From Actinobacteria bacterium OK074 (GTDB lineage Bacteria > Actinomycetota > Actinomycetes > Streptomycetales > Streptomycetaceae), in assembly GCA_001298575.1 (NCBI GenBank), contig LJCV01000307.1, positions 1 to 64,000 of the forward strand: 64,000 bases of DNA, in the 5' to 3' direction. The translations under genes and the position numbers were made by a program. Positions 48,856 to 57,726 of this stretch are shown in pieces. Every line of letters begins with the position of its first letter. Position 1 is the stretch's first letter. A model generated the notes under the pieces. It did not search any database. It saw only the letters and a list, made by a program, of their open reading frames with translations, and was not told where the DNA came from.

Positions 48856-51422
48856 GCGGGGTCTCCTTCACTGCTGTCGGCTGTGGGACCGGCTTCGCGG
48901 CCGGGTACCCGGCCGCCGCCCCGGGTCCAGCCGGCGCGGTAGGCGGCCATGCGGTCCCGTACGAGTTCGGGGGTGCGCTCGTCGCCGTCGTCGGCGGTGG
49001 CGCCGCGGGCCGGTGCCGCGGGTGTCTCGGTGCGGTGTTCGCGCAGTTGGGGGGCGAGGTTCGCCTGCCGTACGCGGCGCGGGAGGTTGCCGTCCGCGGC
49101 GTCCGAGCTTTCGGAGGCGTTGTTCGGGGTGCGGTGCAGGCGCAGCGGGGCCACGGGGGCCGGCGGGTTCTCCGGGGTGCGGTGCGCGGTGGCGCGGGTG
49201 ACGGCCGGTGCCACGAGCGCGGGCCGGTCGGCCGCTTCGTGGGCCACCTGGTGTGCCTCCTGACGGTGTGCCGTATCCAGGGTGTCCGCGGCGGCGGGCA
49301 CACGCGCGTACTCGCGTTCCGTCTCGTGCGCGGCGCCGGCGGCCCTGGAAGAACGTTCCGGCGTGCCGTTGTGCAGCAGGGCGGTGGGCAGCAGGACGAC
49401 CGCGGTCGTGCCGCCGTAGGGGGAGGTCCGCAGATGCACCTTGATGCCGTGCCGGGCGGCGAGCCTGCTCACCACGAAGAGGCCGAGCCGGTCGCTGTCG
49501 AAGAGGTCGAGGGTCTCGGACTGCGCGATACGGCGGTTGGCCTCGGCCAGGGTCTCCTTGCCCATGCCGAGCCCGCGGTCCTCGACCTCGACGGCGTAGC
49601 CGTTGCCGACGGGTTCGCCGGTGACGCGCACACGCGTGTGGGGCGGTGAGAACTGCGCGGCGTTCTCGATGATCTCGGCCACGAGGTGGGTGAGGTCGGC
49701 GACCGCGGCTCCGACGACGGCGGTCTCCGGGAGCTGGCGTACCTCCACGCGCGCGTAGTCCTCAACTTCGGAGACGGCGGCGCGCACGACGTTGGTCAGG
49801 GAGACCGGCATGCGCCAGGCGCGGCCTGGTGCGGCTCCGGAGAGGATGATCAGGCTCTCGGCGTGGCGGCGCATGCGGGTGGTGAGGTGGTCGAGCCGGA
49901 ACAGGTCGCTGAGTTCGTTCGGGTCGTCGGAGCGGCGTTCCATGCTGTCGAGAAGGCTCAGTTGTCGGTGCACGAGCACCTGGCTGCGGCGGGCGAGGTT
50001 GACGAAGACCCCGGAGATGCCGCTGGCCAGTTCCGCGCGTTCGACGGCGGCCCGCAGAGCGGCCCGGTGGACGGTGCCGAGCGCCTCGGTGACCTGCCCG
50101 ATCTCGTCCTCGGACGGCGGTCCCGAGGGCGCCTCGGCCCGGACGTCGATCTCCTCGCCCGCCCGCAGCTTCCGCATGGCCTGCGGGAGTTTGCGGCGGG
50201 CGATCTCCAGGGCGTCGTTGCGGAGGCTGACGAGTTCGACGACCAGGCCGCGGCCGATGCGTACGGAGATCACCAGGGAGGCGGCCACGGCGGCGAGGCC
50301 GAGCAGGACGGCGGCGCCCGCCGGGGTCAGCAGTCCGCGCCGGAACGGGGTGGCACCGTCGGCGACCCGCTGGGCGGCCTGCGCCTCGATGGACCGCAGT
50401 CCGTCCCGCAGGCGCGCGTGTGCCGGATTCCAGACGGACCGCGGCGCCGCGGCGACGGCCCGGCCACCGGGGCGCGCGGCGAGCACCTTGTCCTCGACGG
50501 TGCGTACGTCGGCGTAGGCGCTGCCTGCCGACAGGTCCCGCCAGGCGGTCTCCTCCCGGCCGCCGAGGTCGGTGACGGCGACGTCGGTCAGGGCCCGGCG
50601 GGTGTCGACGGCGCCGGTGAACAACCGCATCCTGGTGCCGTCCAGGGTGCCCGCGAGCCGGGCGCTGTCCAGGAGCGTGTCCTCCTGGGCGAGGGCTTCG
50701 CCGGCCCGGGAGAGTTCGAGCAGCACGCGCGCGTCGGAGCCGAGCCCGGCGTCCTGGACACCGGTGAGCGCTCCGCCGACGGTGAAGGCGGTGGTGATGG
50801 TCCGGGTGTACTGCCCGTACGTCTGCGCCCAGTCGGCCCGGTGGCCGAGCACGGCGCCGCGCAGGGACCGCAGTTGACCGGCCGCGGTGACGAAGGCTTC
50901 GAGCCGCCCGGGGACCCGCGCGGGCAGGTCGGTGCCGTCGGCGACCGTGTTGTGGTCGTTGAGCCGCAGTTGGCCGACGGCCCGGTCGGTGCGTGCGGCG
51001 AGCGTCTTCAGGTCGTCCGGCGACTGTGCTCCGGGGTCGGTGGCATAGCGGACGGCGGCCGTGCGTTCGGCCTGGAGGGCGGCCACGGCGGCGTCGACCG
51101 GGGTGCGCACGGTCGCGTCCACGCGTTGCAGTTGGCGCAGCCGGGCGACGTCCTGGGCGGTACTCACGGTGGCGTACGCCCACAGGGCGAGCAGGGAGAT
51201 CACGGGCACCATCAGCAGGCAGACGATCTTGGCGCGGACCGTCCTGGGGCGTATGTGCCACTGCCACGCGCGCGTGGGCGGTTCGGCAGGTTCGATGGTG
51301 GGTGTCTCCTCGGGTTCGGCGCGTTCGTCGGCGGGCGGGCCCGCGTGGGCGCGGCGGCCGCGGGCCGGCGGCCGGGCCGGCACCGGGGCGTCGGTCGTGG
51401 TGGTCCTGCGGGGTGTACGCAT
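48852..51422 (-). CDS. cvnA: Conservon sensor histidine kinase CvnA with nitrate/nitrite-sensing (NIT) domain
   Basis: 856 residues from ATG 51422 (GAGGAGG upstream). Layout: Pro/Ala-rich cytoplasmic tail (1-50), transmembrane helix (about 65-85), extracytoplasmic NIT-type domain opening with VDAAVAALQAERTAAVRYATD, second helix (about 370-392), HAMP, a dimerisation region with LDHLTTRMRRHAESLIILSG, and an ATPase domain with EIIENAAQFSPP (N box), DRGLGMG (G1) and DRLGLFVVSRLA (G2). A long disordered Pro/Ala/Arg-rich tail of about 170 residues follows. Input sensor of the conservon; ligand unknown. Confidence 0.94.
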   Translation of the reverse strand: MRTPRRTTTTDAPVPARPPARGRRAHAGPPADERAEPEETPTIEPAEPPTRAWQWHIRPRTVRAKIVCLLMVPVISLLALWAYATVSTAQDVARLRQLQRVDATVRTPVDAAVAALQAERTAAVRYATDPGAQSPDDLKTLAARTDRAVGQLRLNDHNTVADGTDLPARVPGRLEAFVTAAGQLRSLRGAVLGHRADWAQTYGQYTRTITTAFTVGGALTGVQDAGLGSDARVLLELSRAGEALAQEDTLLDSARLAGTLDGTRMRLFTGAVDTRRALTDVAVTDLGGREETAWRDLSAGSAYADVRTVEDKVLAARPGGRAVAAAPRSVWNPAHARLRDGLRSIEAQAAQRVADGATPFRRGLLTPAGAAVLLGLAAVAASLVISVRIGRGLVVELVSLRNDALEIARRKLPQAMRKLRAGEEIDVRAEAPSGPPSEDEIGQVTEALGTVHRAALRAAVERAELASGISGVFVNLARRSQVLVHRQLSLLDSMERRSDDPNELSDLFRLDHLTTRMRRHAESLIILSGAAPGRAWRMPVSLTNVVRAAVSEVEDYARVEVRQLPETAVVGAAVADLTHLVAEIIENAAQFSPPHTRVRVTGEPVGNGYAVEVEDRGLGMGKETLAEANRRIAQSETLDLFDSDRLGLFVVSRLAARHGIKVHLRTSPYGGTTAVVLLPTALLHNGTPERSSRAAGAAHETEREYARVPAAADTLDTAHRQEAHQVAHEAADRPALVAPAVTRATAHRTPENPPAPVAPLRLHRTPNNASESSDAADGNLPRRVRQANLAPQLREHRTETPAAPARGATADDGDERTPELVRDRMAAYRAGWTRGGGRVPGREAGPTADSSEGDPA

Positions 51423-51493
51423 GGCCTCCTCGCTCGGGTGGTCCGGGGCGGGCCCCGGTGGGGACGGACGGGAAAGTGACGCCGACCGGGCGC

Positions 51494-52267
51494 CTACAGG
51501 GCGGCGCTCTCGACGGGCCGCTGGGCGGACGCGGACGCCTCGCGCTCGGTGGCCGTCGGCGACAGCGCGACGAAGGCCGACGTCAGGAACAGGTAGGACC
51601 CGAGGCCGACGGCGAGGGGGAAGATGAACTGCATCGCCGTGGCTCCGGGCAGGGCGGTGTCGGCGGGGCTGACCCGTACACGCACGGCGATCATGCCGGT
51701 GTAGTGCATGCTGCTCACCGCGAGCCCCATGACGAGGGAGGCGACGGCGACCGCGACCGGCGACCTGATGTTGAGCGCGGCCCACAGGGCCGCGGTCGCC
51801 GCGATCACCGCGATCAGCACGGACAGCGCCACGAGCACCGGGTCGTAGCTCACGGCCCCGTGCAGGCGCAGGGCCGCCATCCCCAGGTAGTGCATGCTGG
51901 CGACGCCGAGTCCGGTGGTGAGGCCGCCGAACAGGAGCGCCCGGAAGCGGTCCCGGCCGTAGCCGACGGCGAAGACCCCGGCGCCGACGACGAGTACGGC
52001 GACGAGGAGGCTGAGGATGGTCAGCGGCACGTTGTAGCGGATCTCGGTGCCGCTGACGCCGAAGCCGAGCATGGCCACGAAGTGCATGGTCCAGATGCCG
52101 GTACCGATCGCGGAGGCCGCGGTGAGGAGCCAGTTGCGGCGTGAGCGCCCGTCGGCCGCGAGCGCCCGGACCGTGCAGCGCAGCCCGAGGGCGGAGCCGA
52201 TGCAGGCCATCACGTACGACAGCGCGGGGGTCAGCCAGCCGAAGGTGGCGTGGTCCATGTGTCCCAT
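51494..52267 (-). CDS. MHYT-domain membrane sensor protein
   Basis: 257 residues, seven predicted transmembrane helices with three MHYT-type motifs: MHFVAM, MHYLGM and MHYTGM, one per membrane pair. MHYT domains are proposed to bind copper and sense diatomic gases or redox state near the membrane. No catalytic domain is attached. It lies 71 bases upstream of cvnA on the same strand, and MHYT genes next to conservons are seen in streptomycetes. It may feed the signal to the conservon kinase. Confidence 0.93.
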   Translation of the reverse strand: MGHMDHATFGWLTPALSYVMACIGSALGLRCTVRALAADGRSRRNWLLTAASAIGTGIWTMHFVAMLGFGVSGTEIRYNVPLTILSLLVAVLVVGAGVFAVGYGRDRFRALLFGGLTTGLGVASMHYLGMAALRLHGAVSYDPVLVALSVLIAVIAATAALWAALNIRSPVAVAVASLVMGLAVSSMHYTGMIAVRVRVSPADTALPGATAMQFIFPLAVGLGSYLFLTSAFVALSPTATEREASASAQRPVESAAL

Positions 52268-52410
52268 GGCTCCGGGACGCTAGCGGCGGTAGCGGCGCAC
52301 CAAGGGGGCGCATTTCGAAAGGTGTCGCAATATGACATGCCTATGTGACTGAACGACCGACTCACGCTCGAACATGTGCACAGGACCGTCCTTCGTGTCG
52401 GTGAGGGATC

Positions 52411-53019
52411 ATGCGGTGCATGAGCGAGGACCACACGCGCGTGCAGGAGTTCTTCACCTCAAGGGCCGCGGACTGGGACGCCCGTTTCCCGGACGACGGT
52501 CCCCGGTACGCGGCCGCGGTCGCCGAACTCGGCCTGCGCGAGGGCGATGGCGTGCTCGACGCGGGCTGCGGCACAGGACGCGCCCTGGAAGCGCTCAGGG
52601 CGGCCGTGGGCGCCCCGGGAGCCGTCCTCGGCGTGGACGTCACCCCGGCCATGCTCCAGGCCGCCGTACGGGCCGGACGCGACCGCTGGGGCCGGCTGCT
52701 GCTCGCCGACGTGGCACGGCTGCCGTTGCGCCCCGCGTCGCTGGACGCGGTGTTCGCGGCGGGCCTCGTCGCCCACCTCCCCCGGCCGGCCGAGAATCTG
52801 CGGGAGCTGGCGCGGGTGGTGCGGCCCGGTGGCCGGCTCGCGCTCTTCCACCCGATCGGCCGGGCGGCCCTCGCGGCACGCCACGGGCGCCGGCTCACCC
52901 CGGACGACCTGCGGGCCGAGGCCAACCTCGGCCCGTTGCTGGCCGGTTCGGGGTGGCACCTGACCTCGTACACCGACGAGGACGCCCGGTTCCTGGCCCT
53001 GGCGGTACGGCAGGACTGA
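52411..53019 (+). CDS. Class I SAM-dependent methyltransferase
   Basis: 202 residues from ATG 52411 (GAGGG upstream); ATG 52420 (MSED) is an alternative. Rossmann methyltransferase motifs: VLDAGCGTGRALEALR (motif I), AVLGVDVTPAML (post I), LLLADVARLPLRPASLDAVFAAGLVAHLPRPAENLRELARVVRPGG (motifs II-III). Group of small-molecule methyltransferases (Methyltransf_11). Divergent from the MHYT gene. Substrate unknown. Confidence 0.9.
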   Translation: MRCMSEDHTRVQEFFTSRAADWDARFPDDGPRYAAAVAELGLREGDGVLDAGCGTGRALEALRAAVGAPGAVLGVDVTPAMLQAAVRAGRDRWGRLLLADVARLPLRPASLDAVFAAGLVAHLPRPAENLRELARVVRPGGRLALFHPIGRAALAARHGRRLTPDDLRAEANLGPLLAGSGWHLTSYTDEDARFLALAVRQD

Positions 53020-53204
53020 CGGCGCACGGCCGAGCCGCAGGACCGGCGGCCGGGTCGTGCCGGAAGCGGCGCCCGAGGTTCCGGCGCCGCGAACGGCCCG
53101 CTTCACCGCGGTTTGCCTCTTCTGTTGCCGAATTTCCAACTCTACGTTGGCTGGGAGAAGTTGACCGATCGGCGGTTCCAGCGGCCCAGGGGGAAGGTGG
53201 CCAC

Positions 53205-53501
53205 ATGTTCGACAGGCTCCGCAAGTCGTACGGCAGACTCGTCAAGTCCCTGCGTACAGAGGCAGAACCGGGCGGGCCCAAGCGGCCCCACAATTTGTTC
53301 GAGGCCGCGGCCGCCTATGTGTCGGCGTGCGCCGACGACGACCAGGAGCGGATCGACGAGGCCACGACGTGGGTGTCGCCGGAGGCGCTGTCCTTCGGCG
53401 TGAGTGAGCTGGCGTGCCGGGCCGTCATCGCGCTGGCCCGGGAGCGCGACGAGTCGCCGCGCAGCGTGGCGCGCTCGCTGCTGGGACTGCCCGCCGCCTG
53501 A
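53205..53501 (+). CDS. Small conserved protein of unknown function
   Basis: 98 residues from ATG 53205, with GGGGGAAGG upstream. Basic N-terminus (KSYGRLVKSLRTEA), then a helical part with AAAAYVSACADDDQERIDEATTWVSPEALSFG, probably a soluble helical domain. Its start region is preceded by 185 bases without a gene. I recognise no family. Confidence 0.7.
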   Translation: MFDRLRKSYGRLVKSLRTEAEPGGPKRPHNLFEAAAAYVSACADDDQERIDEATTWVSPEALSFGVSELACRAVIALARERDESPRSVARSLLGLPAA

Positions 53502-53628
53502 CACCGCCGGATTCGCCCCTTCCTGGTCGGGCGCCTGCCGCTCCTGATGTGCCGCCCGTCGTGACAACCGGCTCGCGGTCGCACTAGGGTGCGCCGACGA
53601 ACGAACGGACACGGATGGGGAGGGTGGC

Positions 53629-54639
53629 ATGACCGGGCCGGACGAGGACACCGTCAGCGCGGACGACGACGCGCTGTACGTACTGACGGCGATTCTGCTG
53701 ACGCCCGCGAACTTCCCCAGTGTGCTGGGCGACGACTACCCGGAGGCGTGCGCGGCGCTCGGTCTGGTGCCGCTGGAGGGCGGCTACGGCCTCGTGCTCG
53801 GCCAGGACGGCGACGGTGCGCGCTGGACCGTGGTGGTCGACGACGTCTCGCTGGTGGCGGTGGCCATCTCCTCCTGGGACTGCGGCATGGAGTACGACCT
53901 GTCGCCCGACGAGCGCTCCATGGTGGCCGCGCTGCCGGGGTGGCCCCTGTCGGTCGCCGTCGCGGCGCCCGGGGTGCCCGCACCGCACGACCCTTCGCCG
54001 GAGCTGACGGACCGCGCACCGCTGTGCCCTCCGGACACCGGCGCCTGGGGCCCGGCCCAACGACGCCTCGGCGCCGACGAGATCGCGTTGCAGTGGGCGG
54101 TCTGGCGCGAGCAGATCGGCGAGGACTTCTTCGCACCGCTCCCGGACGCCGGGCCCGCGCCGGACAGGCCCGAGGCCGAGGCCGGGGAAAAGGCCGGTGC
54201 CGAAGCCACTGCGGAGGCCAGCCACACCGGCAGTGCCGACCACGCCGAAGAGACCGCAGGCCCCGCAGCGGCCACGGAACCCTCGGACGCCTCTGGCGCC
54301 GAGGCCGCGGACGAGCGCGTGGGAGCGGCCGACGCCGCCGCCGAGCCCACCGACACCCTCGGCAGGAGCCCCGCCCCCGGTGTCCGCCGTGTGCTGGCCG
54401 AGGCACGTTCGTATGTCGACACCCCGCCGCCCCTGGGCCGGGTCCGCTCCTCGTTCGCCCCCGGCGACGCGCGGACCCTGCGTGCCGACGGTCCCGGCTG
54501 GTCGCTCGTGGCCCGGACCGACGACATCGCCTTCGTCCTCCTCGACGAGAAGCCGGGCGAGGTGCTCCCGGTGGGCCGGGGTGCCGAACTTCCCGGCCTG
54601 CTGGAGGCCCTCGACAAGGTCGCGGTCCGCCCCTCCTGA
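53629..54639 (+). CDS. Uncharacterised two-domain protein with an Ala/Glu-rich linker
   Basis: 336 residues. The N-terminal domain (about 1-165) and C-terminal domain (about 255-336) are of ordinary composition, and a low-complexity linker of Ala, Glu, Thr and Pro (about 175-245) joins them. The C-terminal part has RADGPGWSLVARTDDIAFVLLDE. No known family; no membrane helix. Probably cytosolic. Confidence 0.65.
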   Translation: MTGPDEDTVSADDDALYVLTAILLTPANFPSVLGDDYPEACAALGLVPLEGGYGLVLGQDGDGARWTVVVDDVSLVAVAISSWDCGMEYDLSPDERSMVAALPGWPLSVAVAAPGVPAPHDPSPELTDRAPLCPPDTGAWGPAQRRLGADEIALQWAVWREQIGEDFFAPLPDAGPAPDRPEAEAGEKAGAEATAEASHTGSADHAEETAGPAAATEPSDASGAEAADERVGAADAAAEPTDTLGRSPAPGVRRVLAEARSYVDTPPPLGRVRSSFAPGDARTLRADGPGWSLVARTDDIAFVLLDEKPGEVLPVGRGAELPGLLEALDKVAVRPS

Positions 54640-54703
54640 TGGAGAACCGGCACCGCCGTCGGGCATCTCCCCCGCGCACCGGCCCGGGCGCGCGGGGGTC
54701 CGC

Positions 54704-54892
54704 TCAGCGGCCCAGTTCCTTGCGCGCCACGCGGCGCAGCCTGCGCCGCTGGGACGGGTCCAGCGCCAGGTACGCGACGGCCGGTACGCCCACGACTATC
54801 AGCAGGGCCGCCCAGAAGGGCAGGCCCAGCCCGAGCCACAGGACGAGTCCGACCACCGCTGCACCCGCGGCGATCTTCGCGTTCTTCGACAT
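54704..54892 (-). CDS. Small membrane protein
   Basis: 62 residues from ATG 54892: KNAKIAAGAAVVGLVLWLG then LGLPFWAALLIVVGVPAVAY, two short transmembrane helices, followed by a basic cytoplasmic tail (RRRLRRVARKELGR). No enzymatic motif. Stress- or envelope-associated small proteins of this shape are common in the genus. Confidence 0.6.
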   Translation of the reverse strand: MSKNAKIAAGAAVVGLVLWLGLGLPFWAALLIVVGVPAVAYLALDPSQRRRLRRVARKELGR

Positions 54893-55161
54893 GTCTGTCG
54901 CCTCCTCCGCGGCCACGGCCGCTCTCTGATGTGAAAACGGGTGTCCGCCTCCGGCAGTTCCGGACCGCACCCCTGATACAACCCTGAGCCGAGCCCCGAG
55001 TCGACCCTGAGACGCCCTTGTTTCCAGGGCCATGGCCCGGTATTTCCGGGGTCACGGCCCGATCGGCGGCCGACGCCGCGTGTTCACTCCGCGGTCGCGC
55101 GGCGTTCGGTGCGGGGGCGAACCCTGGCCGCTGTCCACCCTTCACTGTCGCAGGAGGCCCG

Positions 55162-56508
55162 ATGTTCCCGCATGCCGCCGGACGGCACCGTGTCCGCCGT
55201 AGTGTCACCGCGTGCCTACCGCTCGCGGTACTGGCCGCCCTGACCGGCTCCGCCACGGCGAGCGCGCACGACGCGCGGCACGGGCAGCCGACGGTGACAC
55301 GCACCGCGACGCTCGGGGACATCCCCCTGGGCGCGTTCAGCAACGCGCTGCTGCCCGGCACGGTGACCGACGACCACGGCATCGACCTCGGCGGCATCGG
55401 CAGCGACGTCTACCCCGCGGGCCGCGGCGGGGAGTTCTGGACCGTCACCGACCGCGGCCCCAACGGGCAGATCGGCGTGGACGGCACGAAGCGCCGGACG
55501 TTCCCCGTGCCCGGCTTCGACCCGGCGATCGTCAAGATCCGCGTGTCGGGAGACACGGTGCGGGTGCTCGACGCGATCCCGGTCACCACGTCCTCCGGCC
55601 GGCCCGTCACCGGCCTGTCCAACCAGCGGGGGCGTGACGAGGCGCCGTACTCGTACGACGCGAAGACCCCGCTCGCGTACGACCCGGACGGCCTGGACAC
55701 CGAGGGCATCGTGCGGGCCGCTGACGGCTCGTTCTGGCTGGTCGACGAGTACGGGCCCTCTCTGGTGCACGTCTCCGCGCGCGGGAAGGTGCTCACGCGG
55801 TATGTGCCGGAAGGGCTCGGTCTCACCGGCACGGACTACCCGGTGGTGGAGGCGCTGCCCGCCGTCTTCCTGCACCGGAAGATCAACCGCGGTTTCGAGG
55901 GACTGGCCCGGCTCGCGGACGGTGATCTGGTGATCGCGCTGCAGAGCCCGCTGTCCCTGCCGGACACCGCCGCGGGCAACGCCTCGCGCACCACGCGTCT
56001 GCTGCGTTTCTCGCCGGGGAAGCGGGCCGTGACCGCCGAGTACGCGTACCGGTTCGACCCGGTGGACGTGGTGGACCCGAGCGAGGACGACCCCTCCGAG
56101 CTGAAGATCTCGTCCGTGGTGGCCCTGGGCGGCGACCGGCTGCTGGTGGAGGAACGCACCGACAAGGCGGCGCGTCTGCAGTCCGTGCGGCTGACGAAGA
56201 GGGCCGACATCCTGGGCGGACGTTACGACGACGCCGCCACGTCCCCGTCGCTGGAGCAGCTCGACGATCCGGCGGTCGCCGGGGTTCCGGTGCTGGGCAA
56301 GCACCTGGTCGTCGATCTGGGGAAGGTCACCGGCGTGCCGGGCAAGATCGAGGGCATCGCGCGCGTGGACGACGACACGCTCGCCCTGATGAACGACAAC
56401 GACTTCGGTATGACCGACGGCTCCGGAGCCTTCGACGCGCAGGGCCGCCTGGTGGACAGCGGCATCAGGACGACGGTCACGTACGTGCGGCTGCCCCGGC
56501 CGCTCTGA
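55162..56508 (+). CDS. Secreted esterase-like/phytase-like beta-propeller protein
   Basis: 448 residues; GGAGG upstream of ATG 55162. Sec-type signal peptide (about 1-32, ending in TASAHDA). The mature chain has the esterase-like-activity-of-phytase pattern: FSNALLPGTVTDDHGIDLGGIGSDV, FWTVTDRGPNGQIG, GLDTEGIVRAADGSFWLVDEYGP, RGFEGLARLADGDLVIALQSPL and VPGKIEGIARVDDDTLALMNDNDFG. These repeats suggest a beta-propeller exported enzyme with a metal-dependent phosphatase/esterase role. Single gene. Confidence 0.85.
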   Translation: MFPHAAGRHRVRRSVTACLPLAVLAALTGSATASAHDARHGQPTVTRTATLGDIPLGAFSNALLPGTVTDDHGIDLGGIGSDVYPAGRGGEFWTVTDRGPNGQIGVDGTKRRTFPVPGFDPAIVKIRVSGDTVRVLDAIPVTTSSGRPVTGLSNQRGRDEAPYSYDAKTPLAYDPDGLDTEGIVRAADGSFWLVDEYGPSLVHVSARGKVLTRYVPEGLGLTGTDYPVVEALPAVFLHRKINRGFEGLARLADGDLVIALQSPLSLPDTAAGNASRTTRLLRFSPGKRAVTAEYAYRFDPVDVVDPSEDDPSELKISSVVALGGDRLLVEERTDKAARLQSVRLTKRADILGGRYDDAATSPSLEQLDDPAVAGVPVLGKHLVVDLGKVTGVPGKIEGIARVDDDTLALMNDNDFGMTDGSGAFDAQGRLVDSGIRTTVTYVRLPRPL

Positions 56509-56579
56509 CCCCCGCCCGGCCCGGGTGCACGCACGCGTGCACCCGTGTCCGGCGTTCCCCGCGCGGGGCGGCCGTCGTT

Positions 56580-57485
56580 TCAGTGTGCGGCCGGCTTGTC
56601 GGCGCCCTTCCCGGTGTCGACGGCCAGGCTGCACGCGACGTCGTCGATGCCGACCTTGTACGTGTTCTGGTCCGGGTACTGCACGAGCGTGCCGCGCACG
56701 GTGCCCGCGGGCCGGTCGGCGGCGCCGCGCTCCAGCGGTGTCTCGCACAGGGCCGCCGCGGCCCGCCGCAGGGCGCTGTCGGTGGCGTAGGTGCCCCGGA
56801 GTTCGGTGATAGCGACGACCTCGGCCTCGTGCGGTGCGGCGCAGGAGCGCCGGGCGGCCTGGCCGAGCCGGTCGGCGTTCGTGTCGAAGCAGTCGCCCTT
56901 CTTCAGCAGGTAGTACGGCACTTCGTCGTTGGCCGGGGTCGCGAAGAGCGACTGGAGGTCGCTCGGGATCTCCGTGGGTATGCCGCTGGGCAGCCAGGAC
57001 GGCACCTCCGAAGGCAGCGCGGTCGGGATCTCCGTCGGTATACCGCTGGGCAGTTCGGACGGGACGCCGGAGGGGATGTCGGACGAGGACTCGGATGAAC
57101 TGCTGCTCGCGCCGGGCGACTTGTCGCCGGGACCGTCGCTGCCGCCGTTGACCAGCAGCACCACGACGACGGTGGCGGCGACCAGTGCCACGAGCACGGC
57201 CAGCACGACCAGGACGATCCGGTTGCGCCGCGGTCCGGGGCCGCCGGGCGGTTCTCCGGGCGGTGGCGGCCAGCCCCCGCCCTGTCCGGGTGGCCAGTCT
57301 CCGGCCCCGCCCGGTCCGGACGACCAGTTCCCGCCTCCCTGCGGCGGGCCGTAGCCCCCGGAGGCGTAGCTGCCCGGGGGCGCGCCCGAGGTCGGTTCGT
57401 GGCCGCCGTACGGCGATCCGAAGCCGCCGTCGTCCGGAGGCGGGCTTCCTCCGGGAGGGCCGGGCGGGAAGGGCGGCGTGGTCAT
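56580..57485 (-). CDS. Membrane protein with septum-formation-like domain and proline repeat linker
   Basis: 301 residues from ATG 57485. Cytoplasmic Pro/Gly-rich N-terminus (1-85), one transmembrane helix (about 88-112), then a linker of Ser and a repeated Pro-Ser-x-x-Pro type pattern (SGVPSELPSGIPTEIPTALP and similar, about 138-175), and a C-terminal domain with KKGDCFD and CAAPHEAEVVAI (Cys pair and His) as in septum-formation/DUF4190-like proteins. Extracytoplasmic role inferred; function unknown. Confidence 0.75.
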   Translation of the reverse strand: MTTPPFPPGPPGGSPPPDDGGFGSPYGGHEPTSGAPPGSYASGGYGPPQGGGNWSSGPGGAGDWPPGQGGGWPPPPGEPPGGPGPRRNRIVLVVLAVLVALVAATVVVVLLVNGGSDGPGDKSPGASSSSSESSSDIPSGVPSELPSGIPTEIPTALPSEVPSWLPSGIPTEIPSDLQSLFATPANDEVPYYLLKKGDCFDTNADRLGQAARRSCAAPHEAEVVAITELRGTYATDSALRRAAAALCETPLERGAADRPAGTVRGTLVQYPDQNTYKVGIDDVACSLAVDTGKGADKPAAH

Positions 57486-57607
57486 ACCGTCCAGAGTCGT
57501 CCCGGAACGGGCACCGCGCGAGCCCCGTACGGGAGTTGATACGGCCTCATGGCACGGACGCCACGATTCCGGAGCATTCCGGCCGCCACCATGCGCCACA
57601 ACAACAA

Positions 57608-57649
57608 CCACGCGCGTGTGGGACCTCCCGTGGCCCCACACGCGCGTGG
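57608..57649. terminator. Terminator hairpin downstream of xylA
   Basis: CCACGCGCGTGTGGG (57608-57622) pairs perfectly with CCCACACGCGCGTGG (57635-57649), a 15-bp stem with a 12-base loop, in the gap beyond the xylA stop at 57727. The palindrome CACGCGCGTG occurs three times (57609, 57639, 57700). Confidence 0.75.
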
Positions 57650-57726
57650 CCGCGCCAGTCGCGCGACCCGTCCCGGGGTCCCGCCCCGTGACGCGGCCCC
57701 ACGCGCGTGGCCGTGTTCGGCCGTGG

